Positions 22,325 to 34,010 of a DNA stretch of 64,000 nucleotides are shown piece after piece. A program made the position numbers and the translations under genes. Each line of letters begins with the position of its first letter. The first letter of the stretch is position 1. The stretch comes from Epinephelus fuscoguttatus (lineage: Eukaryota; Chordata; Actinopteri; Perciformes; Serranidae), in assembly GCF_011397635.1 (NCBI RefSeq), contig NC_064764.1, positions 43,521,455 to 43,585,454 of the forward strand, read 5' to 3'. Under the pieces are notes generated by a model, which saw only the letters and a program-made list of their open reading frames with translations, had not been told where the DNA came from and did not search any database.

Positions 22325-25300
22325 AGGCATGCTCCGCCTGTGTCCGGATTACCATCTGCGCCCTCAGAATGTGGTGCTCCGTCTGTGTCCAGATTATGAT
22401 CTGCGCCCTCAGATTGTGGTGCTCCGTCTGTGTCCAGATGTCGATCTGCACCCTCATAATGTGGTGCTCCATCTGTGTCCAGATTACGATATGCACCCTC
22501 AGATTGTGGTGCTCCGTCTGTGTCCAGATTACGATCTGGGCCCTCAGATTGTGGTGCTCTGTTTGTGTCTAGGTCTGTGTCCACATTACGATCTGCGCCC
22601 TCATAATGTGGTGCTCCATCTGTGTCCAGATTACGATCTGCACCCTCAGATTGTGGTGCTCCATCTGTGTCCAGATTACGATCTGCACCCTCAGATTGTG
22701 GTGCTCTGTTTGTGTCCAGGTCTGTGTCCACATTACGATCTGCGCCCTCAGATTATGGTGCTCCATCTGTGTCCAGATTACAATCTGCACCCTCAGATTG
22801 TGGTGATCCGTCTGTGTCCAGATTACAATCTGCACCCTCATAATGTGGTGCTCCATCTGTGTCCAGATTACGATATGTGCCCTCAGATTGTGGTGCTCCG
22901 TCTGTATCCAGATTACCATCTGCGCCCTCAGATTGTGGTGCTCCGTCTGTATCCAGATTACCATCTGGGCCCTCAGATTGTGGTGCTCTGTTTGTGTCTA
23001 GGTCTGTGTCCACATTACAATCTGCGCCCTCATAATGTGGTGCTCCATCTGTGTCCAGATTACGATCTGCACCCTCAGATTGTGGTGCTCCATCTGTGTC
23101 CAGATTACGATCTGCACCCTCAGATTGTGGTGCTCTGTTTGTGTCCAGGTCTGTGTCCACATTACGATCTGCGCCCTCAGATTATGGTGCTCCATCTGTG
23201 TCCAGATTACAATCTGCACCCTCAGATTGTGGTGATCCGTCTGTGTCCAGATTACAATCTGCACCCTCATAATGTGGTGCTCCATCTGTGTCCAGATTAC
23301 GATATGTGCCCTCAGATTGTGGTGCTCCGTCTGTATCCAGATTACCATCTGCGCCCTCAGATTGTGGTGCTCCGTCTGTATCCAGATTACCATCTGCGCC
23401 CTCAGATTGTGGTGCTCCGTCTGTGTCCATATTACGATATGCGCTCTCAGATTGTGGTGTCTGTCTGTGTCCAGATTACCATCTGTGTCCTCAGATTGTG
23501 GTGCTCCATCTGTGTCCAGATTACAATCTGCGCCCTCAGATTGTGGTGTCTGTCTGTGTCCAGATTACGATCTGTGTCCTCAGATTGTGGTGCTCAGTCT
23601 GTGTTCATATTACAATCTGCACCCTCATAATGTGGTGCTCCGTCTGTGTCCATATTACGATACGCGCCCTCAGATTGTGGTGCTCAGTCTGTGTTCAGAT
23701 TACGATCTGCACCCTCATAATGTGGTGCTCTATCAGTGTCCAGATTACTATCTGCGCCCTCAGAATGTGGTGCTCAATCTGTGTTCAGATTACAATCTGC
23801 GCCCTCATAATGTGGTGCTCCATCAGTGTCCAGATTACTATCTGCGCTCTCAGAATGTGGTGCTCCGTCTGTGTCCAGATTACAATCTGCGCCCTCAGAA
23901 TGTGGTGCTCCATCAGTGTCCAGATTACTATCTGGGCCCTCAGAATGTGGTGCTCCATCAGTGTCCAGATTACTATCTGCGCCCTCAGATTGTGGTGCTC
24001 CGTCTGTGTCCAGATTACAATCTGCACCCTCATAATGTGGTGCTCCGTCTGTGTCCAGATTACAATCTGCACCCTCAGATTGTGGTGATCCATCTGTGTC
24101 CAGATTACGATCTGCACCCTCATAATGTGGTGCTCTATCAGTGTCCAGATTACTATCTGCGCCCTCAGAATGTGGTGCTCAATCTGTGTTCAGATTACAA
24201 TCTGCGCCCTCATAATGTGGTGCTCCATCAGTGTCCAGATTACTATCTGCGCCCTCAGAATGTGGTGCTCCGTCTGTGTCCAGATTACAATCTGCGCCCT
24301 CAGAATGTGGTGCTCCATCAGTGTCCAGATTACTATCTGGGCCCTCAGAATGTGGTGCTCCATCAGTGTCCAGATTACTATCTGCGCCCTCAGATTGTGG
24401 TGCTCCGTCTGTGTCCAGATTACAATCTGCACCCTCATAATGTGGTGCTCCGTCTGTGTCCAGATTACAATCTGCACCCTCAGAATGTGGTGCTCCATCA
24501 GTGTCCAGATTACTATCTGCGCCCTCAGATTGTGGTGATCCATCTGTGTCCAGATTACAATCTGCACCCTCATAATGTGGTGCTCCATCTGTGTCCAGAT
24601 TACGATATGCGCCCTCAGATTGTGGTGCTCCGTCTGTATCCAGATTACCATCTGCGCCCTCAGATTGTGGTGCTCCGTCTGTGTCCATATTACGATATGC
24701 GCTCTCAGATTGTGGTGTCTGTCTGTGTCCAGATTACCATCTGTGTCCTCAGATTGTGGTGCTCCGTCTGTGTCCAGATTACGGTCTGCGCCCTCAGATT
24801 GTGGTGTCTGTCTGTGTCCAGATTACGATATGCGCCCTCAGATTGTGGTGCTCAGTCTGTGTTCAGATTACGATCTGCACCCTCATAATGTGGTGCTCCA
24901 TCAGTGTCCAGATTACTATCTGCGCCCTCAGAATGTGGTGCTCCGTCTATGTCCAGATTACTATCTGCGCCCTCAGAATGTGGTGCTCTATCAGTGTCCA
25001 GATTACTATCTGGGCCTTCAGAATGTGGTGCTCTATCAGTGTCCAGATTACTATCTGGGCCTTCAGAATGTGGTGCTCCGTCTGTGTCCAGATTACAATC
25101 TGCACCCTCATAATGTGGTGCTCCGTCTGTGTACAGATTACGATATGCGCCCTCAGACTGTGGTGCTCCATCTGTGTCCAGATTACGATCTGCGCCCTCA
25201 TAATGTGGTGCTCCGTCTGTGTACAGATTACGATATGCGCCCTCAGATTGTGGTGTCTGTCTGTGTCAAGATTACGATCTGTGTCCTCAGATTGTGGCGC

Positions 25301-25797
25301 TCCGTCTGTGTCCATATTACGATACGCGCCCTCAGATTGTGGTGTCTGTCTGTGTCCAGATTACGATCTGCGCCCTTAGATTGTGGTGTCTGTCTGTGTC
25401 CATAGTACGATCTGCATTCTCAGACTGTGGTGCTCCGTCTGTGTCCAGATTACGATATGCGCCCTCAGATTGTGGTGTCTGTCTGTGTCCAGATTACAAT
25501 CTGTGTCCTCAGAATGTGGTACTCCATCTGTGTCCATATTATGGTCTGTGTCCTAAAAACACTGGTGCTTCGTCTGTGTCCATACTACGATCTGCGTTCT
25601 CAGACCGTGGTGCTCCGCCTGTGTCCAGATTATGATCTGCACCCTCAGAATGTGGTGCTCTGTCTGTGTCCAGATTACGATATGCACTCTCAGATTGTGG
25701 TGCTCCGTCTGTGTCCAGATTACGATCTGCGTACTTAGATTGTAGTGCTCTGTCTGTGTCCAGATTATGATCTGCGTCCTCAGATTGTGGTGCTCTG
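22325..25797. repeat. 45-bp minisatellite with 429- and 405-bp higher-order repeats
   Basis: About 77 copies of a 45-bp unit: GATTACGATCTGCGCCCTCA then GATTGTGGTGCTCCGTCTGT then GTCCA. The segment 22,561-22,989 is duplicated almost exactly at 22,990-23,418 (429 bp, nine units plus 24 bp). A second block from about 23,720 recurs at about 24,125 (405 bp, nine units). As 45 is divisible by three, several frames on both strands stay open for hundreds of codons, reading 15-residue repeats such as LCPDYDLRPQIVVLR. No start context, signal sequence or domain supports a protein. Confidence 0.96.
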
Positions 25798-26238
25798 AAT
25801 AACAGAACTGAATATAAATTTTGACAACACTCTTCATGTCCAATTCCCAAAAAAAAGAAGATCAGTAAACGCCACAGGTAATGGACTGAGTGAGAAACTT
25901 TGTGACACTACAAATGTTTTTATCAGAGTTTTTAGGGCTCGGTGAGGTCAGAGGCAGAACACTGATACCATGGACTCACAGTAACATGTAATTCAAGTGT
26001 TTCTACTTTCTCTTAGCTGACGGCTGAGAGTGGGAGGAAACTGTTGCAGACATGGACAGAACATGTAAACTCTACACAGAAAGGCCTCCACCCGCCCTCC
26101 AGGCCACCGTACCTGCACAGAAATGGAAACACACATAACTATTACTCATAAAGACGTGTTCTCGTTAACTCCTCAGCTCAGACACCACAGTCAGTAGATA
26201 TAGTCAGACACAGTTAAGTAGACAAAATAAAACTTTTA

Positions 26239-26240
26239 TG

Positions 26241-26282
<42 letters not shown>
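26239..26282. repeat. (AT)n microsatellite
   Basis: AT dinucleotide tract just upstream of the chondroitin-synthase-like fragment. Confidence 0.96.
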
Positions 26283-26285
<3 letters not shown>

Positions 26286-26368
26286 GGCGAATCCTGACGG
26301 TTGTGGGTTGAACGGGGGTCACAGACACAGATAGGAATACGTATTCCATTCAAATATGGCGGCCATAG

Positions 26369-26496
26369 TGCTCTGCAGCGCAAGATAACGGCTTACCAGC
26401 GACGGAGAAGCCTGGCTCCAGGTCCAATAATGTCCTCTTCATTGGTGTCATGACTGCCCAGAAGTACTTGAACAACCGGGCCGTGGCGGCACACAG
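26369..26496 (+). pseudogene. Chondroitin sulfate synthase-like exon-1 fragment
   Basis: Reading from 26,369 after an in-frame TAG, the last part encodes NNVLFIGVMTAQKYLNNRAV and then AAHR, matching the conserved FLFVGVMTAQKYL...RAVAA-x-R segment at the start of the catalytic region of CHSY1/CHSY3 chondroitin synthases. The match stops at ACAG/GTATGT, a good splice donor splitting the arginine codon, so it looks like a copied genomic exon end and not a retrocopy. The signal-anchor part of exon 1 is absent, the expected TWSKTIPG continuation is not found downstream, and no other exon is nearby. I call it a captured or duplicated fragment, probably dead. Family assignment is from memory of the motif. 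Confidence 0.6.
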
Positions 26497-27360
26497 GTAT
26501 GTGGCGTGTCAGAGGAGAAACGAGCTGTTCACATTACTCTCTGTGGCAGGTAACACTCCACAAACCTCAGCGCACTTTAGGGACTGTTCTTTACTTATGA
26601 AGGGACTGTTCTTTACTTGTCAGGGGAGGAGGGTGGCTGGTTGATTTTCATTTCATTTATTTATTGTATTTTGATCCCCCCTATGTTAATCACTGATTGA
26701 TGCTGTTTTTGAAGTATGAATAAGTCATTAAGTAATTTATTCCATTGAAATATCATTGATGTACTCATAGAAATGTGATTTATCTTTTTATGAATGACAA
26801 AAGGCACATCTGCCTCATTTTTTCATTTTTGCTGTGGTATCGTGATACTACTCAGAACTGTGATACTGTCACTGGTATCGTACCATGGGTCTTAATTTTG
26901 GTACCGTGACAACACTATCTCTCTCTCTCTCTTCTAATATGAGATAAAAGAACAACTGAACCTCATTTACCTTCGTGAAAAGGTATTCATTTGAATGGAA
27001 CCATAAGCCAAAATTCTTTAAACTTATTTTTTTTGTTACTATGGAATGCACTTTTTCAGTTTGTTTACATAGACAAGTCTAACTTGTTCAGTGCAATCAT
27101 TTTCTATATATATTTATTTTTTGAACTTCTGGAACGAACTTTTTCAGTTTGTAATCCCGATGCATGTATTTGCATCAGTTCAAGGGGCCTTTATTTTTAT
27201 ATCAGTAAGTAATGCACCTTATTTAAATTGATGTTCTTGTGAGATATCAAATAGTTTTTTTTGTTTGATATCTTTTCAAAAATGTTTGAGATGCTTGCCA
27301 ATAGTTTTTCATTGGAAAAAATAAATATCTCTTCATTTAAAGAGTCAAAACTGTTTTGGT

Positions 27361-27489
27361 TTTGTTCATAGTATTGATGTCATGATATATATACTGTTTA
27401 TGTGTGTGTTATCGGTTATCAGTTATTGGTATCAGCCTTTAGGAGGTGAAAGTTATCGGTTATCGGTTTAAAAGTTATCATGCATCCCT
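27361..27489. mobile_element. hAT-type terminal fragment beside the L2 element
   Basis: The stretch ends with TTATCATGCATCCCTA, the complement of a hAT-style TAGGGATGCA terminus, preceded by repeated TTATCGG motifs. The L2 5' end begins immediately after it. No opposite terminus was located. Confidence 0.4.
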
Positions 27490-27779
27490 AATGCAAGTGC
27501 TTCTGGCTTCCTTACAGTGCAGACGCTCTGCTGCTTGCGCTCCGCTTTGCTTACATTCTTTTGTGGATATACTTGTTTTTTTTTCTGCTAAAAGCTACAG
27601 AAAGTAGATCCTGGATACTTATAAAGCATTGGGACTTTAATTTGTGAAAGATACAGAGGACTTCTGCCATATTTTCACCACTTTTTCACCACTTTAGTAC
27701 TGTGTGAGCAGGACTGAGGCACAGTGCAAGCCTTTTGCTGTGTCTGTGACTGGAAACCTGTGATTAGGACAAGGACAAA

Positions 27780-29296
27780 ATGGCAAAATCTGTGAGCTGC
27801 ACAGAATGTGAGCGACTAACTGAGACAATAAGGCAGCTTCAAGTGAAGAATGAAACGCTACAGCAAATTCGTGAAAGTGAACAATTTATTGACTCTGTGG
27901 CAGCTAACATACAAGGGGCTGATGGACAGACTGGTGTATATGGAAATACAACAAATGTGGAGCACACCATCGCTGACTTGGCTGACACAATCCCATGGAT
28001 ATGTCCTAACACCACTGGATCAGCTGCAGAGGCTCCCAAACTGGCCTTTCCTAACGACCCTTCCTACTGGCACAGGACTGGTGCTCGACCAAAAGCATCA
28101 ACTCCAGCTAGGACTTGGTCTGATGTCACTAGACGCAGAGGCAAATCCAGCAGGAAATCAGTCAAGAGAGCCCCAACGCTCACCCCTCCACTTGAACTCT
28201 CTACACAACAGGTGATGCACTGGCTCCAAATGAAATATGTGACAATACCAACTACACTGAACCCAGGCAGGCCAAGGCTATCCAAAATGCAAACCATAGC
28301 CCCAAAACCACTGCTAGACCCAGGGCCAGAAAAAACTATGCTAACTCCACACCTGAGAAGCCAAGGGCCAGGAGAAGTATCGCTAACACCACACCTGATC
28401 AGCCAGACACCATCCTGATCGGAGACTCAATAACCAAGCATGTAAGAATGGCAAAGACTGAAAATCTAACGGTGTCTGACACGTCTGTCAGGGAGCTAAC
28501 TGAGCTGTTGCCAGTGATCCTCTCTGCACACCCCAGTAACATGAGGATCATCATCCATGCTGGGTCTTTTGACATTCTATGAGGAAAAACTGGCTCTGAG
28601 ATCCTGAAAAAAGACTTTTCCCTGCTCCCGGAGAAACTGAGTGACTGTCAGTCACAAAATGTGTTCATTTCTGGCCCCATTCCAACCCTGGGGAAAGGAA
28701 TCGAGTCTTTTACCAGACTCCTTGCCCTGAATACATGGCTGACATCGGCATGCTTCACTCATGGGATAAAGTTCATTGACAATTTTAACATCTTTTGGAA
28801 CTGTAAGGATCGTTTTCAGCGTGATGGGATTCATCCGAACATCACTGGATGCAGACTACTCGGGGCCAACCTACGTCATGCTCTTGGAAGGCCATACCAA
28901 AACAAGAATGGACAGATAAGAGCCAAGGACAACTACGTGGCACAGAGACAGACAGCCTGCAGCTCTCCCCCTTCACCTGACCCTTTGCTCCACATCACCC
29001 AAGGCATTCAGAGGATGTCCCTGTCCCAGTCAGGGATCCAACAACCTCCCTCCTGCCCTTCACCACAACCACCAAGGAGCCAACGTCGCCCCCCTCCAGC
29101 ACCAGCGCAACCACTAAGGAGCCAACATCGACCCTCCCCACCACCACCACAATCACCACGGAGCCAGCGTCAACCCCCCCTCCACCACGCTCACCAATCA
29201 AGGAGTTAGTTAAAGCTGCCACACTAAAGCTCAGTCAAATTGATGAACTCTTAAATAGTAGCCCTAGACGTCATCACTCAGGTGCCTGTCAGAGAT
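27780..29296 (+). pseudogene. L2 ORF1: coiled-coil/basic region plus SGNH-hydrolase-like esterase, broken
   Basis: The ATG at 27,780 follows GGACAAGGACAAA. The N-terminus (CTECERLTETIRQLQVKNET) looks coiled-coil-forming with a paired-cysteine start. A basic linker follows. After a frame change near 28,200 comes DTILIGDSITKHV, a GDS block of SGNH/GDSL esterases, and later FQRDGIHPNITG, the matching D-x-x-H block at about 28,814. Esterase domains of this kind are known in ORF1 of CR1/L2 elements. Lesions: frameshift near 28,200, TGA at 28,580-28,582, and another frameshift near 29,180, after which the frame runs on to about 29,296. The C-terminal third is proline/serine/arginine-rich. Confidence 0.75.
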
Positions 29297-29423
29297 GAGA
29301 CAGACCCCATGCCACTTCCTTAAACATACCGGCGATCTTAAATAGCCGGTGGCATGGTCAAACACATCTTGAAATTGAAAAGCATCAGCCAGAGTCATCT
29401 CCAAGGTCTGTCATTCCTGTTTT

Positions 29424-32311
29424 GTGTACTCGAAGCGCACAGCTACTCTATCTAATCTGACTCCAGTTATGCGTCAGCCACAGACTGTGTCAGACAATGT
29501 TAGTACACTAAACTCAGCTTTATTAAATATCAGATCTCTGGCTGGCAAGTCACTATTAATTAATGATTTTATTATCAAGAGAAACCTTGATTTTATGTTT
29601 TTAACTGAAACTTGGTTAAACGAAAACAACAATGCAGCAGTACTTATTGAATCAGCCCCCCAAACTTCCATTTTATCAGCTCAGTTAGAGAACTCAGGAA
29701 AGGAGGTGGAGTAGCCACTTTATTTAAGGATGTTTACCAGTGCAAACAGCTGTCATATGGGAAGTTTGAGTCTTTGAATATGTTGCACTGCAGTTGAGAT
29801 CCTCCTGTCAAGCAGTATTAGTAACCATTTACAGGCCTCCAAAATATAGTGCACACTTTGTTGATGACTTTTCTAAACTATTGTCTGTTGTCTGTATTGA
29901 TTTTGACTGTGTTGTTATAGTGGGTGATTTTAATATTCATATTGATAATCCCAAAGACGGCAGTGCGAAAGAACTTTTCTACATCCTGGACAACTTTGAA
30001 CTTTCCCAGCATGTAACAGAGCCAACACACAATAAGGGACATATTTTAGATCTAATTATCTCCAAAGGGCTCAACATTTCTGAGGTTGTGGTGACTGATG
30101 TTGCCTTTTCTGATCATTACTGTGTTTTCTTTAAAATGGCCATCTCCGCTGACACCAGTAGAATTACAACAGGGGTAATCAGAAAACGCTATGTCAGTGA
30201 AAACACCTGTACACTATTCACCCAGGATTTTATACCCACATCAGCTGTGCCCTCAGTCTCTGTCAATGATCTGGTTCATAGTTTCAGCTCTAAAGCTATG
30301 AATATTATGGACAATATTGCCCCCATGAAGGTCAAAGTTGTCTCTGGTAAGAAAAAACCACCATGGAGGAATGCCACACAGGTAAAAGCTCAAAAAAGAG
30401 AATGTAGAAAAGCAGAACGCAGGTGGCGAAAAACCAAACTCCAGGCTCATTATGACATCTATAAGGAAAGTCTGCACATCTATAGCTTGGAGCTAAAAAG
30501 GGCGCGGCAGTCCTTTTTCTCTGAGATTATCAACAAAAATAACAACAATGCATGGACTTTACTGTTGTTGACAGACTGACAAACTCATCAGTCAGTCCCT
30601 CCTGAACTGCTGTCCACCAAGGCATGCAATGACTTTGCTTCTTTTTTCACAGACAAGATTTTAAAGATAAGACAGACAGTCTGTAACTCCAACACAGTGG
30701 CTATTTCACCTGTGCCTCATAAGACCACTCCAGTTAATTTGACACTTTTTCACCCATTAAATTATGCTACTTTGACAGACATAGTTAGAAACCTTAGGTC
30801 CACTACCTGCTGCCTTGACACTCTGCCTACAAGCTTTTTTGAGAGAAAGATGTTTTTAACTGCATAGCATCAGATATACTACAGATAGTCAACTGTTCTC
30901 TTCAGTCAGGCCTTTTTCCAGCGGCCCTGAAGACTGCAGTCATTAAACCTCTCTTAAAAAGCCTAATCTGGATGCCTCAGTAATAAATAACTACAGGCCC
31001 ATATCAAACCTACCATTTTTAGGAAAGATCATTGAAAAGGTTGTTTTTCAGCAACTTAACACCTTCTTGGAGCAAAACAATTCCTTTGATGCCTTTCAGT
31101 CTGGATTTCGAGCACATCACAGCACTGAGACTGCACTTGTAAAAGTTTTAAATGACATTCATCTGAGCAGTCATGTATCAAAGATTTCGGTTCTGGTATT
31201 ACTGGACCTCAGTGCTGCATTCGACACAGTTGACCATAAGATACTGCTCGACAGACTAGAAAAGTTTGTGGGACTTTCTGGCACTGTGCTAAATTGGTTT
31301 AAATCTTATTTACAAGACAGGGATTTCTTTGTGTCACTTGGCAATTATGAATCTGTGCGAACAAAGATTACATGTGGAGTTCCTCAAGGGTCCATTCTTG
31401 GGCCTCTTCTGTTCAACATCTATATGCTCCCTCTTGCTCAGATTATGGAATATCATAACATCGCCTACCATACTTATGCAGATGACACACAACTTTACAT
31501 AACAGTGTCACCAGATGACTACAGTCCCCTATATCTACTAAATAAGTGCATTGACGAAATCAATACGTGGATGTGCCAGAATTTTCTACAACTAAACACA
31601 GACAAAACTGAGATAGTTGTTTTTGGCCCCAAAGAACAAAGATCAATAGTCAGTACTCACCTTGACGCCATGACACTAAAACCTACAAATCAAGCCAGAA
31701 ATCTTGGTGTAGTTCTGGACTCAGACCTAAATTTCAATAGTCACATTAAGACAATTACTAAATCAGCCTACTACCACCTTAAAAACATAGCAAGAATAAA
31801 AGAATTTCTGTCTAAACAAGATACAGAAAAACTTGTTCATGCTTTCATTTTCAGCAGGCTGGACTATTGTAACGGTGTCTTCACAGGCCTGAGTAAAAAA
31901 TCAATCAGACATCTGCAGCTCATCCAGAACGCTGCTGCCAGAGTCCTCACCAACACCAAGAGAGTGGAGCACATCACACCAGTGCTTAAGTCACTGCACT
32001 GGCTTCCTGTGTGTCAAAGGATAGACTTTAAAATCTTGTTACTTGTCTATAAAGCACTAAATGGTCTCGGGCCTAAATACATCTCTGATATACTTGTACG
32101 TTATGAAGCATCCAGACCCCTCAGATCATCTGGAACAGGTTTACTCAGTGTTCCCAGGATCAAAACCAAACAAGGTGAAGCAGCCTTTAGTTTCTATGCT
32201 CCCCGCCTGTGGAACAAACTTCCAGAATATCTGAGGTCGGCTGAAACTGTCAGCTCATTTAAATCAGGGCTTAAAAACATTACTGTTTACTGCAGCTTAC
32301 CAGTGAACTAG
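29424..32311 (+). pseudogene. L2 ORF2: apurinic-type endonuclease and reverse transcriptase, broken
   Basis: The endonuclease part shows LNIRSLAGK, FLTETWL, then after a frameshift near 29,700 VTIYRPP, GDFNIH (29,923-29,940) and SDHY. The reverse transcriptase part includes FDAFQSGFRAHHSTETAL, LDLSAAFDTVDH, GVPQGSILGPLLF and the catalytic YADD at 31,475-31,486, followed by the thumb and C-terminal region ending at TAG 32,309. Frame changes occur near 29,700, 30,575, 30,840 and 30,960. The last 414 codons (31,067-32,311) are uninterrupted, so the core catalytic residues survive while the whole protein cannot be made. The true start is probably upstream of 29,424. Confidence 0.85.
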
Positions 32312-32559
32312 ATATGTAACTTATTGTTAGGATAATCTGTAGCTGTTGTTTTTATATTTGTCTGCTGTTGCTTTTGCTTTATGTTTGCTTTTTAAATGCA
32401 TTTTCTGCACTGTTTTTCTTGCTTTTAGCTTTTGTTTTTAATGATCTATTGTTCCTTTAATGTTTTATCTTAACATATTTCCCTTGTAAAGCACATTGAA
32501 TTGCCTTGTGTATGAATGGTGCTATATAAATAAAATTGCCTTGCCTTGCCTTGCCTAAT

Positions 32560-32574
32560 ATATATATGTATATA

Positions 32575-32644
<70 letters not shown>

Positions 32645-32656
32645 TGTGTGTATATT
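32560..32656. repeat. (TA)n/(CA)n compound microsatellite
   Basis: A TA tract, a CA tract and a second TA tract between the L2 tail and the adjoining hAT copy. Confidence 0.95.
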
Positions 32657-33203
32657 AGGTTCGGTTTTTTCGGTACAGTAATGAAAACTATTAAATATCT
32701 TTTACTTATTGGTAACCTTATTAAAACATACCACCTCAGTTAACTCTTTTTACACAATTTTTGAATGAAACAAATATATATAAAATCCTGCTGTTTTTTT
32801 AACACATTTTTTGAATGAAAAATATAAATATACATTTCTGCTTTAACAGTTTTACTCAATTAAAATAAAAAGTATAGTGCAGCTGGTCAGCTTTAAAGCC
32901 TGCTCAGATTCAGTTTTACTAGGAACTTACTTAGCTTTCCCACTTTGTTAAAGTGCAGTAAACAAAACATGCTTATATCTAAAGTGCAGCTTAAACAATT
33001 TTACTCAACTCCAGTGGCGTTGGTTATTTCTTTAGCGCGATGGTCAGGGAAACGCTCTTTCTTTTTAAACAACGACGATATCGTAGTTTGCACCAGATTG
33101 CTTTTTCTAGTCGTGCCGGTTAACGTTCAAACTCGGGTGGTGTCGCTTTAGATGCGTTAGCATGTTAGACGTGTTTCCAAGTACATGTACCGTTACGGCC
33201 CTA
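32641..33203 (-). mobile_element. Internally deleted hAT element (copy 1 of the 37,955 family)
   Basis: This is the reverse complement of parts of 37,955-39,015. Its right end is CCGTTACGGCCCTA, complementary to the TAGGGCCGTAACGG terminus. The other terminus is eroded into TA/GT repeats (possibly TAGGTGTG at 32,641). Relative to copy 2, about 390 bp holding most of the BED finger is missing; at the junction both parental sequences carry ATGTA. The TA/GT microsatellite at 33,204-33,275 abuts it. Confidence 0.8.
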
Positions 33204-33206
33204 GTG

Positions 33207-33239
<33 letters not shown>

Positions 33240-33240
33240 A

Positions 33241-33275
<35 letters not shown>
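33204..33275. repeat. (TA)n/(GT)n compound microsatellite
   Basis: Alternating TA and TG tracts directly beside hAT copy 1. Confidence 0.95.
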
Positions 33276-34010
33276 TTAAACCTGTGGTTAAATGTAAATA
33301 TAAAGTCAGAATTATTTACAGAAAATAAAAATAGTTTCATATTTAAAACAGTGATGACAAATATTATTAGTGATTCACAAGTCCAAGTTATCTGTGTTTT
33401 TTTGTTTAGAGGACGATTTGATCAGTTTGTCTGCAGTATTTTAATCTCATGTTTCCCTGAGCGACCACCAGAGGGCTCTACTTGACAGAGTGTTACATGG
33501 AGCCGTCAGAGACAGAAACATAAACCATGAACTCCAGACAGCTGCTCTCATCAACCTGACATGAATGAGTGTCATTAAGGATTAATGAGTGTAATTAAGG
33601 ATTACTGTGACAGAACAGAGTGGGACAAACACCAATCTGTGTCTTTATATGAATTAATTTGTGTCCTCTCAGATTAAAACAGTAGCAGGGTGTGAATCAT
33701 CTGAGCAGCAGGATCCAGCCTGTTCTCCTCCCTCTTATTGCTTCACACATTAGGACACTCGCTGGCTTTCAACAGATCCTGAAAAGGAAGTTGCAACATG
33801 TGCTGAAGTCTCCACAGAAGAGGAAGTCACAGCTGGAACAGACCTGAACTCACATTTCAGTGTTTTTCTTTTTTTAAAAGATGTTTTTACAGGACTGTCA
33901 TGTGACCTGAGGAGACTGCTGCCTTTACAGGACGACTCGAGTCAGACGGGTGAGTTCTCTGAACACTGTAACATGAGAGTTGGGATCAATATAGTACTCT
34001 GTACAACCAC

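Larger units (their letters stand above)
27490..32559 (+). mobile_element. L2-clade non-LTR retrotransposon, near full length, inactivated
   Basis: A 5.1-kb element with a 5' leader, ORF1 (from 27,780), ORF2 (endonuclease and reverse transcriptase, to 32,311) and a 3' end of GTGCTATATAAATAAAATTG followed by several TTGCC repeats. That 3' tail and the two-ORF layout are typical of fish L2 elements, which end in short repeats and not poly(A). ORF1 has two apparent frameshifts and a stop; ORF2 has several frameshifts. It lies intergenically, downstream of il1r2 and in the same orientation. Confidence 0.85.

Noticed and set aside
22264..25850. Cysteine/proline-rich or Asp/His-rich repeat proteins from multiple overlapping frames
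   Set aside because: Up to several frames on both strands are open because the period is 45 bp; no signal peptide, splice structure or known domain.
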